From: Candidatus Methylomirabilota bacterium
GTDB taxonomy: Bacteria > Methylomirabilota > Methylomirabilia > Rokubacteriales > CSP1-6
Assembly: GCA_036001065.1 (NCBI GenBank)
Contig: DASYUQ010000051.1
Coordinates: 1-35,003 of the forward strand
Length of the DNA stretch: 35,003 bases
Direction: 5' to 3'
The position numbers were made by a program, and so were the translations under genes. Below are positions 32,888-35,003 of the stretch, one piece after another; position 1 is the first letter of the stretch; every line of letters starts with the position of its first letter. Below the pieces are notes generated by a model that saw only the letters and a list, made by a program, of their open reading frames with translations, ran no database searches and was not told the DNA's origin.

Positions 32888-33990
32888 CAGTACTGAGCCT
32901 CCACCTCTCTCACGATGAGATCGGTCATCTGCCGGGTGCCGACCGTCCCGGTGCCGGCCGGCGCGACGTCGCGCGTCCGGTGGCCCTTTTCCAGGACGCG
33001 CAGCACGGCGGCATCCACCCGGTCGGCGTCGCCGGCCCGGTCCAGCGAGTACCGCAGGAGCATTCCGGCCGACAGGATCGCGGCGATCGGGTTGGCCACC
33101 CCCTGACCCGCGATGTCCGGCGCCGTCCCGTGCACGGGTTCGTAGAGCCCCATCGCGCCGCCGCCCGCCCCCACGAGGCCTAATGACGCCGAGGGCAGCA
33201 TGCCCATCGATCCGGCCAGGATCGCGGCCTCATCCGACAAAATATCACCGAAGGTGTTTTCGGTCACGATCGTGTCGAAGTGAGTCGGCTTCTGGACCAG
33301 CGCCATGGCGCAGTTGTCGACCAGCATGTGCTCGAGCGCGACGTCCGGGTAGTCGCGGGCGGTCTTCGTCACCACGTCCCGCCACAGCTGGGAAACGGCC
33401 AGCACATTGGCCTTGTCGACCGACGCCAGGCGCCGCCGGCGCCGGCGGGCCACGTCGAAGCCCACGCGCGCCACGCGCTCGATCTCCCGCGAGGTGTAGG
33501 TCATCGTGTTGATGGCGCGGGCGCGGCCGTCGGCGAAGTACTCCACGCCCCGCGGCTCGCCGAAATAGAGGCCGCCCGTCAGCTCGCGGACCACCATGAT
33601 GTCCGTTCCCTCGACCACCGAGCGCTTCAGCGGCGAGGCATCCACCAGCATGGGGAAGCACCGGGCCGGCCGGAGGTTGGCGTAGAGGTCCAGCTCCTTG
33701 CGGATGGCCAGCAGGCCCCGCTCGGGGCGCTGCTCCTGGGGGGCGCCGTCCCACTTCGGCCCGCCCACGGCGCCGAAGAGGACCGCGTGGGCCTCCCGAC
33801 ACAGCTTCAGGGTGTCGGGCGGCAGGGGCATGCCCGTCGCGTCGAGAGCGGCCCCGCCGACGAGCCCCTGCTCGAACTCGAAGCCGATCCCGGCGCCCTT
33901 GGCCACCGCCTGGAGCACCCGCATCGCTTCAGGAATCACTTCCTGGCCGATGCCGTCGCCCGGAAGCACCGCGACCCGGTAGGTCGTCAT
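32887..33990 (-). CDS. leuB: 3-isopropylmalate dehydrogenase
   Basis: LeuB oxidises and decarboxylates 3-isopropylmalate with NAD+, the third step of leucine synthesis. The 367-residue protein begins MTTYRVAVLPGDGIGQEVI. It has LFGAVGGPKWDG, LDLYANLRPAR, VRELTGGLYFGEPRG, SVDKANVLAVSQLWRD (active-site lysine), the metal-binding TENTFGDILSDEAA and EPVHGTAPDIAGQGVANPIA. The ATG overlaps the stop of the leuD-like fragment by four bases. A run of six arginines (ARRRRRRLASVDK) before the catalytic segment is somewhat extreme but sits where the family is basic. Identification is firm. Confidence 0.97.
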   Translation of the reverse strand: MTTYRVAVLPGDGIGQEVIPEAMRVLQAVAKGAGIGFEFEQGLVGGAALDATGMPLPPDTLKLCREAHAVLFGAVGGPKWDGAPQEQRPERGLLAIRKELDLYANLRPARCFPMLVDASPLKRSVVEGTDIMVVRELTGGLYFGEPRGVEYFADGRARAINTMTYTSREIERVARVGFDVARRRRRRLASVDKANVLAVSQLWRDVVTKTARDYPDVALEHMLVDNCAMALVQKPTHFDTIVTENTFGDILSDEAAILAGSMGMLPSASLGLVGAGGGAMGLYEPVHGTAPDIAGQGVANPIAAILSAGMLLRYSLDRAGDADRVDAAVLRVLEKGHRTRDVAPAGTGTVGTRQMTDLIVREVEAQY

Positions 33991-34121
33991 CGGGGCGTCA
34001 GGCCCTTCTTCTTCGCCACGTACTTCATGAGGCCTCCCGCGGCCATGATCTCGCGGGCGAACTCGGGGAGCGGGTGCGCCTGGTAGGTCTCACCCTTGAT
34101 GAGGTTGATCGTCATCGGCAT
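33987..34121 (-). pseudogene. leuD C-terminal remnant (3-isopropylmalate dehydratase small subunit)
   Basis: A 44-codon frame between leuA and leuB begins MPMTINLIKGETYQAHPL, continues PEFAREIMAAGGLMKYV and ends KKGLTPR. This closely resembles the last 40 residues of the short, thermophile-type LeuD (pattern ...GKTYKAxPLPxFxxEIxxAGGL...YxKK). The rest of leuD (about 120 residues) and all of leuC are absent, because leuA ends normally only 14 bases upstream. The stop still overlaps the leuB ATG by four bases, as an intact leuD would. The fragment may still be translated, but it lacks the residues needed for catalysis. A deletion or assembly join is the likely cause. Confidence 0.72.
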
Positions 34122-34135
34122 CGGCAGTCTTCTGG

Positions 34136-35003
34136 CTACGGGCCCACGTCCTTGGTGCGCTGCGTGCTGGCCTGCATCAACCGGTTGAGCGCGTTGAGGT
34201 AGGCGCGGGCGCTGGCCTCGATGACGTCCGTCGACGCCCCCTTGCCGGACACGACGGTCCCATCGAAGTCCACCTTCATCGACACCTCCCCGATCGCGTC
34301 CTTGCCCGACGTCGCCGCCCGGAGCGCGTAATCTTGCAGCCGCCCCTTCAGCCCGGTGATGGCGTCGATCGCGGCCAGGACCGCGTCCACCGGCCCATCT
34401 CCGACTCCGGAGTCCTGGAAGACCTGTCCCTCTTTGCGCAGGCGCACCGTCGCCGACGGCACCACGCCGGTGCCGCTGATGACGTGGAGGTAATCGAGGT
34501 CGTAGGTCTCGGGGATCTTCGTCGCCTCGTCGGTGACGATGGACACCAGATCTTCGTCGTAGACCTCCTTCTTCCGGTCGGCCAGGTCCTTGAACTTCTT
34601 GAAGGCCCGGTCCAGCTCGGGGCCGGCCAGCTCGAACCCTAGGTCTCGGAGTCGGGCGGCCAGCGCGTGGCGTCCGGAGTGCTTGCCGAGCACCAGCTTG
34701 TTGGACGCCCGCCCGATGTCCTCCGGCCGCATGATCTCGTAGGTGAGCTTCTCCTTGATCACCCCGTCCTGGTGGATGCCCGCCTCATGGGCGAAGGCGT
34801 TGGCCCCCACCACGGCCTTGTTCTTCTGAACCACAAAGCCGGTCAGGTCCGAGACGAGGCGGCTCGCCCGGTAGAGTTCCTCCGTGCGGATGCCTGTGGA
34901 CAGGCTGAAGCTGTCCGAGCGCGTCCGCAGGGCCATCACGATCTCCTCCAGGGAGGCATTGCCCGCCCTTTCGCCGAGGCCGTTAATTGTGCATTCCACC
35001 TGC
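34136..35003 (-). CDS. leuA: 2-isopropylmalate synthase, C-terminal part
   Basis: LeuA condenses acetyl-CoA with 2-oxoisovalerate to start leucine synthesis. The frame is open to the window edge (about 288 residues seen of a usual 500-530), so the catalytic TIM-barrel start lies outside. Visible are VECTINGLGERAGNASLEE, the metal-site segment HEAGIHQDGVIKEKLTYEIM, LGKHSGRHAL, and the C-terminal leucine-sensing domain (about the last 130 residues), with SGTGVVPSATVRL, GDGPVDAVLAAIDAITG and FDGTVVSGKGASTDVIEASARAYLNALN. Presence of the regulatory domain implies feedback inhibition by leucine. It ends at a normal place, followed after 14 bases by the leuD-like remnant. Confidence 0.96.
   Translation of the reverse strand, partial: QVECTINGLGERAGNASLEEIVMALRTRSDSFSLSTGIRTEELYRASRLVSDLTGFVVQKNKAVVGANAFAHEAGIHQDGVIKEKLTYEIMRPEDIGRASNKLVLGKHSGRHALAARLRDLGFELAGPELDRAFKKFKDLADRKKEVYDEDLVSIVTDEATKIPETYDLDYLHVISGTGVVPSATVRLRKEGQVFQDSGVGDGPVDAVLAAIDAITGLKGRLQDYALRAATSGKDAIGEVSMKVDFDGTVVSGKGASTDVIEASARAYLNALNRLMQASTQRTKDVGP

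Overview
The window is a GC-rich (by eye well above 65%) bacterial chromosome segment in which every gene I can support lies on the minus strand. I see no rRNA, tRNA, CRISPR array, phage gene or complete insertion sequence. Three things suggest a free-living, Gram-negative-type respiratory bacterium: a CpoB-like lipoprotein, an alternative complex III, and a membrane-bound formate dehydrogenase. GC content, gene content and the dispersed palindromic repeats would suit a soil or groundwater lineage such as Methylomirabilota/Rokubacteria. That placement is only an inference, because no phylogenetic marker was tested.

In the direction of transcription (high to low coordinates) the layout is as follows. 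(1) 35003-30780: the 3' part of leuA, a 44-codon fragment that looks like the C-terminus of leuD, then leuB, asd, a small unknown membrane protein and truA. (2) 30670-23329: a formate dehydrogenase locus with fdhD, two unknown small genes, fdhA (cysteine form), fdhB, an NrfD-type membrane subunit and fdhE. A strong promoter with an embedded operator-like palindrome precedes the structural genes, and a strong hairpin lies before fdhE. (3) 23243-14910: one compact operon of a ccsA/hemX-like gene, hemA, hemC, hemD, hemB, an Rrf2 regulator, a cysteine synthase, a CysO-like sulfur carrier, and a JAMM protease (Mec) joined in frame to hemL. (4) 14759-6371: the alternative complex III operon actABCDEF followed by moeA. 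(5) 6280-1: cpoB/ybgF, dprA, topA, xerC, hslV and the start of hslU, which resembles the smf-topA-codV-clpQ-clpY order of Bacillus.

The pathways fit together. Formate dehydrogenase would put electrons into the quinone pool, and complex III would pass them to cytochrome c. The hem genes and the CcsA-like protein would serve heme and cytochrome c production. MoeA, FdhD and FdhE serve the molybdenum enzyme. The cysM-cysO-mec genes match the protein-bound cysteine pathway known from Mycobacterium.

The most unusual features lie between genes. A composite palindromic repeat occurs at four places (about 715-820, 8718-8811, 16195-16226 and 30698-30779). One copy appears to have removed the stop codon of mec and fused it in frame to hemL. 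A second, unrelated perfect inverted repeat with TA ends (14842-14913) supplies the hemL stop codon. The CysO-like carrier ends in Gly-Gly-Arg-Arg, so it would need trimming before use, and the adjacent JAMM protease is a plausible trimmer.
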